From Dermanyssus gallinae (Eukaryota > Arthropoda > Arachnida > Mesostigmata > Dermanyssidae), in NCBI GenBank assembly GCA_003439945.1, contig QVRM01004004.1, forward strand, positions 992,001-1,056,000: 64,000 bases of DNA. Reading direction: 5' to 3'. Shown one piece after another: positions 10,537 through 21,500 of the stretch; positions within the stretch are counted from its first letter, which is position 1; each line of letters starts with the position of its first letter. The translations under genes were made by a program, and so were the position numbers. Under the pieces are notes generated by a model. That model did not search any database. It was not told where the DNA came from and worked only from the letters and a program-made list of their open reading frames with translations.

Positions 10537-10803
10537 TTAGAGGTGCTCCTCACAAATGAATTGCACAAATTGTGAAATCCCATGAGTAGACAGGTCCGGA
10601 AGATTCGTAGAGCTTAGCTCTCCGCCTAACTTCAATCGGTCCAACACTTTTCTTTTAGCCTCTAATCTCGCTTGCGCAAAGATTGGGCAGACCAACAGTG
10701 TATGGGCTGTGTCGTCTTCGACGCCTAGGCCACAGTGTACGCATGTGTCCGAGGAGGTTTTTCCTATCCTCGACAGATATACCTGGAGGTTACCATGGCT
10801 CAT
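10537..10803 (-). pseudogene. R1-like LINE, C-terminal zinc-knuckle end of ORF2
   Basis: R1-clade ORF2 proteins end, after the reverse transcriptase, in a conserved 'GHG.F..YL.RIGK' segment and a CCHC motif. This frame opens with SHGNLQVYLSRIGKTSSDTC and continues with CVHCGLGVEDDTAHTLLVC, so all metal ligands (Cys-Cys-His-Cys) are present. About 50 charged residues follow up to the stop. It is open throughout but contains only the last ~88 residues. The upstream side runs directly into a (TA)n array, so the copy is severely 5' truncated. The same motif pair occurs at 55527-56150 and, decayed, near 32330-32420. Confidence 0.8.
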
Positions 10804-10822
10804 AAGGGATTATATATGTATG

Positions 10823-10848
10823 CATATATATATATATATATATATATA
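10823..10848. repeat. (TA)n microsatellite at a LINE truncation point
   Basis: TA tract lying between the R1-like fragment and repeat E copy 2. Confidence 0.95.
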
Positions 10849-10935
10849 CTTTTGTTGTCGCCAGCATCAGTAGTGCTTGCTATCTGGCTAAACAAAGACT
10901 ATTCTGAAATGTGCGTATATATATATATATATAGA
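10849..10935 (+). repeat. Dispersed repeat E, copy 2, with (TA)n tail
   Basis: Matches 9325-9450 (CTTTTGTTGTCGCCAGCAT, TATCTGGCTAAAC, GAAATGTGCG) and ends in a TA tract at 10916-10933. Confidence 0.75.
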
Positions 10936-11260
10936 AAAATGAAAATGTGTCATCTTGGTAGTGCCGACTGGGCTAGACTTTGATGAACTGTTCGAATATA
11001 AATTTCTTCGGACAGGACAATATACCTACACCAAATTTGTTGAATAGTTCATCCTGATAGATCACGTTCATTCTGGTGGCTAATGACCCGTGGTCCCATT
11101 TAGGATAATGGGGTTTACAAAAATCGCCGTATTTTGTAAACTAAGTGCGTGTAGAAATGCATCCCAGTTTCTTGAACAAAAACTAATGAAAGTGACTAGA
11201 AGACTTCGTGTTTTATTTGAGCGCAGACTGAACATCATTTGCTTGCATTTTTTCGCGTCG

Positions 11261-11293
<33 letters not shown>

Positions 11294-11590
11294 TTCCAAC
11301 AATCGATTAAAGGATAGAGAATATCTTCCCCCATCGCACTGGGTATAACGGTGGCTGCTACTGACTCACAAACGCTGAGCTTCTTGTTAAACATTGTGTA
11401 TCGTGTTCCGCGCGTCCGAATATTTGACGGGAAGATAATCCTCGGAACATTTAACATCTCAATGGCTTGTTTACGTTTCCTGAGAAACTAAGGAATTCAC
11501 TTCTTTCCGGTCGCAAGCTGGAGACTAACCTTAAACCCAAAAACATTCCTTTATTTTTTATAAATCTCTTGAGTTATTTGTATCTGCACT
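10936..11590. other. Unassigned DNA with (TA)n at 11262-11290
   Basis: A minus-strand frame (11457-11080) runs through the TA tract. The part before the tract reads RTRGTRYTMFNKKLSV, which weakly recalls the conserved RTRG segment near the C-terminus of CR1-like ORF2. No firm call. Confidence 0.4.
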
Positions 11591-11599
11591 ATTAAGACT

Positions 11600-12620
11600 C
11601 ATATTTGAAAGACTATACAACGATAGCGTTGTGCACGATTTTTGGAGAAATCAGTCTAATCACCTCTGCCTACAAAAAGGGGTCGAATACAAATGCTACT
11701 ACCGGCCTGTTTTGCAACGCCCTACACCGTGCTGCATCTTTGAGTGCAGCTTGCTTGTTATTTACCCAAATCATTTCTCAATTTTAAGCTTGAACTTAAG
11801 CCTGTTCAGCACGGCTTCACTATCTATCGGTTCACATGTACACATCTTTTGAAGATAACCAAGGACTGGGCTGCGTTCATAAATGCTCGAAGAACGTGTC
11901 ACTACGTGCATTCCGCAGAGTAGATTATCTTCTTTCGCTCATTAAATTAGAACGTCTAGATAACCATATCCTTACACTTCAATAGGAGGGGGCATTTTTG
12001 ACAACCGTCACTTTCAAGTAAAGGTTGGTGCTTAACTAAGTCGGCCAGATCCTGAATTGTCTGGTGTGGCTCAGGGAAGACATTTATCCTGTATTTTGTA
12101 TACGATTTTCGTTTTGCGCATAGGAAAAAGTACCTGCCACCTAACGTCACTTATCGTGAATATACGGATGACTAAAATTTTTATTATCCTGTTTCCTCGA
12201 TTGACTCTCACAGCATTTCCAGAATCTTTAGAACCTCCTGGATTCAGTTGTGGAGTCGATAGTCCACGGCATACTCGACGGTGTTTTGAAAATAGCATGA
12301 TTCTCGCACCTTCTCAATGCGTAATATTGAAACATGGAGCACTTGTCCACGACTATAACATGAACGACTGTGTTTTACCGATCTATCGTATACGCGTGAC
12401 CTAGGCGTATAGGTTACGCTTAATTTTTATTTTACCCTCTATATTACCAATATTGTGAAGGCATCATTGCGCCTTGTTGATATTGTTTTCCGCTGTTTAA
12501 TTCTAACCCCACATGTGTACATTCGCTTTCATAAATCTCTTGTTATTCTTATTCTCAAACTCGTATATTCGTCTTCTCTCGGGGAGCTCCATCTAGATGA
12601 TTAGGGAAAGCTACTGAAAG
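11600..12620 (+). pseudogene. CR1-like LINE reverse transcriptase relic
   Basis: Successive RT blocks are readable in order across several frames. QHGFTIYRFTCTHLLKIT (about 11810-11860) is the 'QHGF..rSt.tqLl' block. LSGVAQGRHLSCILYTIF (about 12055-12110) is the SGVPQG..LSPiLF block. EYTDD follows near 12157, the catalytic YADD box with an altered second residue. A thumb-like TRDLGV is near 12395, then ITNIVKASLRLVDIVFR (about 12445-12495). Stops and frameshifts separate the blocks, and no endonuclease was seen. The order and spacing make an RT certain. The CR1/L2/Jockey group is likely and the exact clade uncertain. Confidence 0.8.
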
Positions 12621-12726
12621 GCGTCCAAGGCACGTTTCTAAGACGACCGCGGTTCAGGCGCACTTACGGCCTGTCAGCTAATGTTGTTCCTAGTATAGAC
12701 TCACCTTTCCAGCAAGGTTACCCAGT

Positions 12727-12868
12727 AGTACTGGTGGTTTAGTGGCAAAGCCATTCGTTGCATTCAGGAGGTCGTGGCTTCGAGACCCAAACTGGCCACT
12801 CCTAAACTGGTTTGGATGGTTTTCACTTGTGACAAGGTGAATGCCAGAGTGGACTATCATAGGCCATT
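12727..12868 (+). mobile_element. SINE family B, copy 1 with tRNA-like head
   Basis: Box A-like TGGTTTAGTGGC and box B-like GGCTTCGAGACCC sit at tRNA spacing. A body follows with CTGGCCACTCCTAAACTGG and GGTGAATGCCAGAGTGGAC. Copies on the minus strand lie at 16055-16124 (tail) and 54918-55028 (head plus body start). No amino-acid-accepting fold is intact, so this is a SINE rather than a tRNA gene. Confidence 0.75.
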
Positions 12869-13503
12869 ATGGGGTAAACAACGGAGGGCACAGTTGCTTC
12901 AATAAAACAAATGATACATTGGCATGCAACCCAGTTATTATTAGTCCATACGAAGCGAGCGCGAATCCATCACGCCGAATGCCGTGACCCGCTTTGAGTT
13001 TGTAAACAGGCTGTTTGCTTGGCGGATGGGCAAATCTAAATTTTACCCGCCTATTTGGCGATTCGTTTTGTTCTCCTTGCCGGAGTACGCTCAGTAGAAA
13101 CAATAGATATATGACCACGACAATTTGTAGCACGGATCCTTTTATAAAGGTTATTTTATGTTAAATGTGTTTCTCATCAGGTCTAAAGCCGCGAGCGCTC
13201 AAAATGGAACACTTGGACTCCCTGTTGCTTTTCGACTGAGCTTTTTTTTCTGTGTAACAGGTACGTTTGCGTCGAAATCACGTCGAAGTCTAAATAATGA
13301 TTTTACTTGCAGAACAAGATGTCTAGTCTGCCAAGGAAAATAAAAACACTTTGCCTATGTATACAAATACGTTTCTACGCCTTCAAGGAAACGTATGTAT
13401 ACATATAGGTATTGACGTTCCTAATAGAAAGGACAATATTGTATAATTGCTCCTATCGTTTTCGCGCAATCACTACTGAATTTACATGAAATTCTAATTA
13501 ATA
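12869..13503. other. Unassigned DNA
   Basis: A minus-strand frame at 12867-13133 opens with a hydrophobic run but has no ATG there and no known domain. Confidence 0.4.
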
Positions 13504-13564
13504 AGGCCGGAACTTGAACTTACGATTAACGTTATGTTGGTCGTGGGGGGCCATGACGACGCCC
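13504..13564 (+). mobile_element. Repeat D, partial copy 3
   Basis: GGCCGGAACTTGAACTTACG and the following GGCCATGACGACGC block match 3409-3463 (GGCCGGGGCTTGAACTTGCG; TTGCCATGACAACGC). The match stops where the minisatellite begins. Confidence 0.6.
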
Positions 13565-13740
13565 CAAATACGAATTTAATGGCGATCATTTTGACAAATA
13601 CGCATTTAATGACGATCATTTTAACAAATACGCATTTAATGACGATCATTTTGACAAATACGCATTTAATGACGATCATTTTGACAAATACGCATTTAAT
13701 GACGATCATTTTGACAAATACGCATTTAATGACGATAATT
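13565..13740 (+). repeat. Minisatellite, six 30-bp units, inside a foldback arm
   Basis: Six head-to-tail units of exactly 30 bp, with core ACGCATTTAATGACGATCAT. Units 2-6 are nearly identical. The unit corresponds to one short stretch (GCGCATTTCATGACGATCAT in opposite-arm terms) that occurs once per arm in the intact foldback element at 59324-60178. The array has therefore grown from an arm segment. Open frames through it encode a 10-residue repeat because 30 is a multiple of three. Confidence 0.9.
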
Positions 13741-14390
13741 TTTGTACCAAATCTAAGGCAATGCGAGCTGTGGTTGCAGAGTAATTAAGATTTTTCGGAG
13801 GGTGTGTCGATATTGAGTGCATGCATAAATGACTGTGAGGCAACGTTGCGGCTGTCGTGCGACACATCGGCGGTAGTGAACGTCGCTACACAGCCATTTA
13901 TGCACGCACTTAATCTCGACAAAAAAAAACTTATAATTACCACAATCACAGCTCGCATTGCCTTAGATTTGAATACTAAAATTATCGTCATAAAATGCGT
14001 CTTTGTCTGAATATGTTAACTTTAAACGCCGTGAATAGTGGTAGGGTTATGATTTTGAGGTATTGGGCATGGAGGCTAATAAAGAACTTCAGTTTTGAGA
14101 ATTCTCCTCGAAACGACTACGGCACATCTTCTGCTCAGTGTTATATGTTCTTCGGAGGAAACAGAAATTTCTCACGAACACGACAATGTGCTTAGTTTTT
14201 GTATAGGGTAACTAGTTGCCTTGCAACAGCACATGGTATGGTCTTATGTCGGGCATGAATGTCACAAATTGTTTTAATTTAACGCTACTCCGAAACAAGA
14301 CTTCTTAGAAAGCATGTTTCATTGGAAAAAAAATATTTGCTTTAACGAGCTCTACAATTCTTAATATCGATTCTCAGATATTTTCCGGAC

Positions 14391-14396
<6 letters not shown>
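13741..14396. mobile_element. Long inverted-repeat (foldback) element, copy 1, left arm truncated
   Basis: Inner arms pair over roughly 120 bp each (for example GGCAATGCGAGCTGTGGTTG at 13758 against its complement near 13952) around a short loop near 13840-13890. The right arm continues to an end reading GATATTTTCCGGACACCCTA at 14377-14396, including the GAGCTCTACAATTC block near 14347. It aligns with the element at 59324-60178, including the ~215-bp arm segment that the right arm of that copy has lost. The left outer arm here is missing; the minisatellite and repeat D lie in its place. No transposase ORF. Confidence 0.8.

Positions 14397-14452
<56 letters not shown>
14395..14452. repeat. (TA)n microsatellite at the end of a foldback element
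   Basis: Begins exactly where the element's CCCTATA end meets its presumed TA target, so the tract may have grown from the TA target site. A decayed similar end (ATTCCAGACGCCCTATATAT) follows at about 14469-14488. Confidence 0.95.
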
Positions 14453-14454
<2 letters not shown>

Positions 14455-14489
14455 TATTCCGGTATATATTCCAGACGCCCTATATATAT

Positions 14490-15821
14490 ATATAAATGAT
14501 ATTTTTTGTATATTTGTTTTTTCTAAAAAAAAAATCATTTTTATAGGTCACGACATTACTGCGTATATATTACATTATTGTAAATTACGACTTCCCGTAC
14601 TGTTCTCGCCTATTTGGCCCGCCAGACAAATTTATTTAAACACTGAAATTTCAGATTGTGCTGTATCTAATTCGTATATTCTCGGTGTATATTGCCTCCG
14701 AATCTCAACGCGCTGTTGACTATGCTGGTGACCAGACATCAGGGAAGACATATTAGAAGAATCTACTACAAACAATTATCGTTCCTGTTCAGACTGAAAA
14801 AATGTAATCGTCCCGGAGCTGTCCGAACGGTGGAATCTTGTCCGGACTGTCTTTGGTAGACGATTTCATCGAAGTTGTCCGAAGCAATATTACGACATTC
14901 CTTTTGAGCGGAGCATTACTTGAATATGTCAGATATGTAACATTTTTCAGTCTTTTGATGATTTGGAGCAAACTGGGATTGTACTCTTGGCCTAAACCCT
15001 TACTCATCTACGACCTTAGATGGTTTCGATATCCTTAGTGCAGTTTCTTTTTTGAATCGTACTTTTCTGCATCCTCTCTCACTAAAAAAATATTTCTGGT
15101 GCCAGCGACGTAAGCGTAACATAGGTAAACCTTGAATACATGAATTCACAGTGAATAAGGACGCTTGGACACAGTTGCGGTGTAGTAGGGTGAGGCATTA
15201 TAGGGCGCTATCATATACAATGCTTGGATTGGTGGGCAGCGCAATCTTATTTAGTACAATAGCACAATGCTGGAAAGTAGCCAAGCTAAATAACGACACC
15301 TTATAAGTCGCATTATATCTAAAAATACACCGCGGCCTAAGGGGTTTGCATTATCTCTAGAAATACAAAGAGGCCAAAGTAGAACCTTTGAGACGCCCGT
15401 CTGTGAGCATACAAATGCCGTATCGGTTGAAGCTCGAAAGACACGCGCTTTATGGAGCAGTCTTTAGGAATACAGATATTTTACTTGAGCTGTGACTGAT
15501 ATCTAACTTCAGAAACTAAAACTTCCACACTAAAAACCTGAGTACGCATGGTCTTTGGTAAAGACTGTTATGATCTCTTGTTTACTGTTATGTGTTTATA
15601 AGACGTCGCTTTTATCTCAATTTTAATTCACAGCTCGATAAAACTCTGTTTGGTTGGGATACATGTCAATTTATTCGGATCACCTCCCCGTCGGCGCGCC
15701 TTTCAGCTTTGCTGGATAACGGCTCAGTTATGTAAAACGTAGTTAGAAAAATGCCTGAATTATATGCGTATCCACTTGAGTGTCTAAGCCACAGTTGGGA
15801 ACAAACATGTCCCATACCTAA

Positions 15822-15856
<35 letters not shown>

Positions 15857-16050
15857 GCCCACTTATGCCTACAATATTAAAAGAAGCTATCAAAGACTCC
15901 TATTGCAAATTATAGAGAGAATAAATGCATAAAGCCGGTAAGCCAAAGGAAATAGAGAATAGAAGAATGATGGAATAGAGACGGAATATGTAACGGCTGG
16001 AGAATACTGCACGATAGCCCAAATTGATACAATTCTGCTCCCTGTTTTTG
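14490..16050. other. Unassigned DNA with (TA)n at 15824-15856
   Basis: Only short frames. No transposon motif recognised. Confidence 0.4.
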
Positions 16051-16054
16051 TTCG

Positions 16055-16124
16055 GTCATGGCCGATTATAGGCTACTCTGGCATTCACCTTATCTTGTTT
16101 GGAAACTATTGAAACCAGTGTGTT
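16055..16124 (-). mobile_element. SINE family B, copy 2 (tail only)
   Basis: On the minus strand this reads CTGGTTTCAATAGTTTCC, then GGTGAATGCCAGAGTAG, matching 12805-12868 of copy 1. The tRNA-like head is absent. Confidence 0.75.
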
Positions 16125-16395
16125 ACGTATTCGAATAGGAGTTCCGTTACGTGGGTAGCTAGTAGCCTTCTTTGTTTGGCTTCTTTGCGGCAACATAAGC
16201 GTGCACCACTAGACAGTTCCAATCTACCTATCGCGCAACACGTTAATCTGGCTTCCCACATACAGTTTGGTAACCGAGGTGATATGCACTCTGGACGGTT
16301 GGTTAGCCTCATTGAGGTCTAACCTACAGATTCATAGAACACATAGTAGAGCGTACACATGCTTTTCCTTGAATAAATTACTGTTTGAGATCAAC

Positions 16396-16397
<2 letters not shown>

Positions 16398-16434
<37 letters not shown>
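16398..16434. repeat. (TA)n microsatellite
   Basis: Pure TA tract. A short (AAT)n run lies nearby at about 16530-16551. Confidence 0.95.
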
Positions 16435-16437
<3 letters not shown>

Positions 16438-16551
16438 TATACACTATTACAACGCAGATAAGTAACAACTTTAGAGGAACAAGCAATGGCAATTACTCTA
16501 CATAATTGTTTCTATCTCGGCTAATAATTTTAATAATAATAATAATAATAT

Positions 16552-18750
16552 TACTAATTATTGCTAATTTACTGAAACAAGGCTTGTCTAACGTAGGCTG
16601 CCAATCGAATAATGCCAAAAGGCACATCTATTTACAGCCTCTAAAAATGGGGCTCCACTTCAATGTCGATGCAAATTCAATATAAAGCCAGCTTTAAAGA
16701 AGCGCGTTTCTCACGTAAATCGCTTCGAATGAAAGTTACCTTCAAACTGTAGTCCTTAGAAAGCTAGTTAACTAACATCTGGTTACAGTATCATACAATA
16801 GGCTGTGACAGAGCGTAACGTGTCCTCACCATGGCGGCATAGTCCTTCTTCCATGATTCAGGCGTCCGGCAGTGTATCCGAAAAACTCAGAGAACTCTCA
16901 CACTAGATACATTATCACAGCAATGTCAACAAGTTGCCAATTCAAGCGATCGTTGCCACGAACACACAACTGTGGATGTATTCGTTGGCGCAATGCACTG
17001 GTGTCGACTCTACTTCAGATTGAGCAGGTGGAACACAGTATACACGTATACGCAGATATTTTTTTTTATGTCTAAGCTATAATTAAGGCAGGCACGCGTA
17101 CAGACACATTCACCCAAACACGCACATGAAGCAGATGCGAGGAGTTCTATTCTGGCACGGTTTGAAGATAACGCCGCTTTAAGGTTGTGCTGCCTCTACT
17201 AGTCGGTTCCAACGACTTCTAGCGAGATCCGTGCACCACGCTAAAGGTACGTCCTAATCTAGCATCGTACACAATTGTGAGTGCTGCCATTACTACTATT
17301 ATTCACTGTCATAACGCACTACTACAAACAAGAGCGAGTTCGTTCGCAAAGCACGACAAAGTGCCGATGTTTACAGAGGTGCACATCGACACGCGCACCT
17401 ATGCACGTAACAACACGTATTGACTGCCCTATCGTCATATATAGTATTTGTACATTTGTGTAGAAGCTAGAGGCTGTAAAATGTAAAATTAATTCAAATC
17501 ATAGTTTCCACACATGGCTGCATGGCTCATGGACGTATCGATAGATAGACAGACAGACAGACTTGCACGGGACGATGCGTCGTTTTCCCGCCACTCGTTT
17601 AACGAATGTAGTCCGCCCTGCATGCGACGCCGGCACCGATGAGCTTCTGGCAGGCGCCCGAGAGCGAGTTCCGGGAGAGGGTCCGCCGAGAGAAGGAACC
17701 TTCCGAGGGCACACGACGTCTCGTCGTCTTGTCGTTGAAAGGTCCGAAGGCGAGGGGCAAGTGCAAAACTAACCTCACCCTCGAATCCTACAAGTCCTTG
17801 TCCTATTACACTTCTGTTCGATGCTGGCTGTCAGACAGAGCAGCGCATGATCAGCCTGCCAGACTATTGAGTACTACAGCGGCGTCTAGTACCAAATGAT
17901 TCATTTTAATAAATTCGCCTTTAATTAAACCAAAGCGGATATCGGCGACAAATCGGCTAGATATTTCGCGGGTCTGGATATGCGACAGACTTTAGCAAAT
18001 TATTGAGAACAGTAACAGTGATAATACGAGAATATCTGAGAAGCTACTATTGGCGAGATACCTAAATCAGGAATGTAGCTCATGTTCTGTAGCTGCTGGT
18101 CTGGATGGAAATAAATGCAAATTTTGCCTTAAGAAAATGTTTTATACTACTAGGGCTAGGTTTCTAGAGCCAGAGAAAATCAAAGCGTTAAGACTGAAAC
18201 ACGGTAGGGCAGTACTCCTGCTGCTGATGTGATTTGTGTGCTTAAGGTCAAATTTCAAAGCACTTGGTATTTGCATCAACGCAGTTATAAAAATAGATCG
18301 GGCAATTAAATGGAAGAGCTAACCTTTGTAACAATGTTTTGAGTTTTTTCCCCAATTTTTAGGCAACTATCACCTAATTAAAGCCACTTAAACAGAATTA
18401 ACTTGTTGGGTGTGGAGCTGACTAACCGAGACGGCATCTCCCGCAGGGATCGGACGGCAAATCGACAGATGCCCACTTCGCCATGTACCATGACTAGGTT
18501 CTGTGCGCGCGTGCGTATCTAGATATATACGCGTATCCACACGAGCCTGCATATATGCCTAATTGTAACCGTGCCTATGTTAAGCAGAAATAAATTAGCA
18601 AAAAACCAAAGTAACAAGACGTCGATTTTGTCTAACAACGGAACGGCCAGAAGGCCTTATTCTAGGCGTTAAGTTACTCTACGCGGAAAGTCGTAGCAAT
18701 AATAAACAATTAACATACTCGAATCTATTGTATTCGGCTGTTTTGTGAAA
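16552..18750. other. Unassigned DNA with a GC-rich island at 17560-17770
   Basis: The segment 17560-17770 is clearly richer in G and C than its surroundings and open on both strands. The plus frame 17639-17899 begins MSFWQAPESEFRERV and is basic, but I recognise no domain. A (GACA)n/(GATA)n-like run precedes it near 17538-17562. It could be an exon or a fragment of a GC-rich LINE; nothing decides. Confidence 0.4.
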
Positions 18751-18751
18751 G

Positions 18752-18872
18752 CGTGGCGGCGTGTCGTCTGTGGTAGGACTGAATAGGAAGGAAGCCACGC
18801 GGCGTGCTCTAGGGAGCTGGTACGCTAGTAATGGTTGTCATCTCCCATTGGTTGGGAGTCTCCCGCTCGATC
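18752..18872 (+). mobile_element. SINE family A, head region
   Basis: Contains CGGCGTGCTCTAGGGAGCTG (box A-like), TACGCTAGTAATGG and box B-like CCGCTCGATCCCTGTTG, matching the minus-strand head of the copy at 26420-26734. A second partial head (GTGGCGGCGTGTCGTC) lies just upstream, so there may have been head duplication. The body is not recognisable downstream. Confidence 0.65.
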
Positions 18873-19300
18873 CCTGTTGTTTAATTTTATTTAAACCCTC
18901 TTTTATTGTTTCAAAGGGAGGACAACAACACAAGTGTAGCACTAGTTACATCAAACAATATTTGGTGAAACAATATTAACAATAACATACGATAGTAATG
19001 GTTCAATTTCAATTCAACAACTAGTTTAGCTGCACAAGCTGGTTGCTCCCTGCCTGCCATGAACATACATTAATATTTCGATCTGACTTGGCTATCTGTA
19101 TTTATGATACGGTCTGAGAACTTCTCGTATACACTCAAATTGTATACGCTCACTTGTTTCTGCGTGCTTTTTGAGATACGATTGCCCGACCTCGCTACCG
19201 TATGTACAGTTTGGTATGACAAGATTTTTCTACACAAGATAAGAACGTAAGATAAAACTTAGGCGTTTTAATATAAAACGCCAAAATATTATGTTACATA
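18873..19300. other. Unassigned DNA
   Basis: No motif recognised. Confidence 0.4.
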
Positions 19301-19399
19301 TAAGACATTCCGGCTGAAAAATGTGCGTGAGATGTGTACTAAAATCTAGTGTCACCGTGGCTTCAAAATCCCATCATGTGCTGCACATTTAGGTGCTGA

Positions 19400-20470
19400 T
19401 ATCAGCATGTCGTCCTTATCACGCTATGTGGAGACAGCATCAACGGCATTTTGAATTACCTGCATCTTCTCACCTGTGCAAGCCGTATCCTTCCATATAA
19501 TATCAGGTCGTTCGCATATTCATGATGAGTAATGTTATTTGGTAAAATGTCTTTTATGTTATAGATAAGAATACAAAATAAAAGAGGGCCAAAACCAGAG
19601 CCCCGTGAAATCCCCGAGGGGCATATTTATACGGAACGGACGTTTTCAATGGCCTTCGTATAAACACTAAAATGCTCCGACCGCCTAAATTCCGGGTGCA
19701 GCAGCCCTTGAGTTCGTCAATGACTTCTGCTAGCTCGGAGTAAACTTGCAAGATTCCAAGAGCGAAAGGCATCACACATGGGAAAACAATTTACATAGCG
19801 GGTTCAAAAGAGCATGATAGCCATGTCGCTTGTAGAGACACCCCTCACAAGTATTCTCTGGAAATGCTCACAGCTCGCTTTGATCTCAAAGTCGTTTCAA
19901 TAGCTTCCTACAGCATGCATGTAGTGTCGGCTCACCCTACTGAGAAAAGTGGAACCCGCATTCGTTGAAGTTTAAACTTACCAAGAAATGCAAGATAACT
20001 CTTTATATCATCTCGATGAGTGTTCAGGTGCTACGTATCCCACATCCCAAAAGTGTATTTTGTTTTTTGCAAGTGTGATTTCATGTGTTTTTATGCACGT
20101 GTAGTATGTAACCATATCAGAAGAATTGTACAATAAATGGAGTGAATGAATGAGAAACTTCAATTACCTAAATAGTTGGTAATTCAATCTATAAAAGTCC
20201 ATTTAAATTTAAGTACTTAAGTCTGCTCAATAACTGTGATTAATTCTATCAAATGCCTTAGAGGATAAACGTGTATGCAGTCGAAGGTGTTCCGATTATT
20301 AATGTGCACAGTTCAACCTTAGATTACATGAACTCACTGCATTGTTGTAGATTTTCTATTTGTAAAACCATGCTGGTCCATATCTAACAAGCGCTCCGAT
20401 GACAGATATAAAACATATGATAAATTAGCAATTTTTATATAGGGGTCACCAGGGACTGATGAAAAATCGG
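19400..20470 (-). pseudogene. CR1-like LINE RT relic, split by an insertion
   Basis: On the minus strand the 5' part at about 20400-20230 reads LLDMDQHGFTNRKSTT followed by a block resembling 'dfsKAFDrinh'. About 600 bp downstream, CPSGISRGSGFGPLLFCILI (about 19625-19570) is the SGVPQGSVLGPLLF block, and EYANDLILYG (about 19530-19500) is the YADD box with Asp to Asn at the first catalytic position. The gap is longer than normal for an RT. It contains about 19800-20160, which ends in an AATAAA-like stretch and TGAATGAATGAG, so another element probably inserted there. Several stops; no activity possible. Confidence 0.75.
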
Positions 20471-20904
20471 GGATCCTTGTATAATCTGTAGAGTGCGAAA
20501 ATAGAAGCTTAGTTAAAACATATGAAAGCTTCCTGTCAAAAATAGAGGAATATTATATGGAGTGGGGCTGTACTTTGTAGGCAGTTGCTTGATTGTCCTT
20601 AACATATGTAAGTGAAAATCATATTTGGGCAGTTCGAAGGCAGCATAGAACAGTGCGCCATATCTCACGTAGCATTGTACAAAAAATAAAAAAAATATTT
20701 TTTAAATTAAAAGATGTCTCTTGGAGTAGTGTAATTCACTTGATTAGCCTTTCCAAAGGTTGAGTCCCCCCCAATCTTTGAATGAGACTTTGACATCAAT
20801 CAGTTGCTAATCGAATTTTTATTGAACATTGGCTATTGATTAACTATGCCGCTGAGAATCACCGGGCGTGCTGCCATAAGGACTGTTAGAAAATCCCTCC
20901 ACGA

Positions 20905-21500
20905 CGGTACTACATATGTCAGAAGTGGGAGTACGTATGTGATATACAGTTGGACGTACAGCTCAGGAGAGCGTACAGCGAATAATTAGAAGATCCAGTT
21001 TGCATGTTGAGAGGCCCTCGTGACAAAATCGGTTACAGATTCAGAGTAGCTTATAATTTGTTGTGCTTTCAATTTGTTGCTTGTGAGATCTTGAAGGTCT
21101 TTTGTAACTCGACGTTTGCTTAACTCCCGGCAACTCCCATTGTTGTAGGGTATCTTGCATTTTGTATGTCCGAAATGCAGGACTCCACAGTTATGGATGG
21201 ACAGGTCCAATGAAGGGCGTCCGCCCAGGCTTTGAAAGCATTTAACGTCGTCTAAAGATGGCATCTATTTTCTATGGTGCGGGATCGACAGTAAAGTTTC
21301 ACATCATCAGCGTATACTTTAGCTTTAACTTCTCGTGGAATTACATATTTCAGTGAGCAAGTGTATAGAATATACGTCAGTGGTCCGAGGATCGTTCTTT
21401 GCGGACAGCCGGATGACATTCGACCCACCGTTGAATACTGTCCAATATTATTACACGCACCCGGAAAGTTCTGCCTTAAAAAACGTAGCTAGTTAAAATA
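20905..21500 (-). pseudogene. CR1-like LINE RT relic, palm to C-terminal part
   Basis: The minus strand reads MSSGCPQRTILGPLTYILYT, then YVIPREVKAKVYADDVKLYC in one continuous frame (about 21443-21290). These are the SGVPQGSVLGPLLF and YADD boxes with both catalytic Asp present. Downstream, LNAFKAWADALHW near 21240-21200 matches the 'L..W......LNi..K' region. The DNA aligns with the plus-strand copy at 53030-53505, including a 3' section containing CAGTTGGACGTACA (20948-20961). Stops interrupt after YADD. The end near 20700-20900 has no recognised tail. Confidence 0.8.

Noticed and set aside
12727..12800. tRNA gene
   Set aside because: Box A and B are present but the stems do not pair as a tRNA, and the unit continues into a repeated SINE body with further copies.
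13565..13740. Regularly spaced 30-bp repeats as a CRISPR array
   Set aside because: There are no unique spacers: units are directly head-to-tail, and the unit is homologous to a foldback-element arm in a eukaryotic context.
17639..17899. GC-rich ORF as a host exon
   Set aside because: Both strands are open, no domain is recognised, and splice sites cannot be judged by eye.
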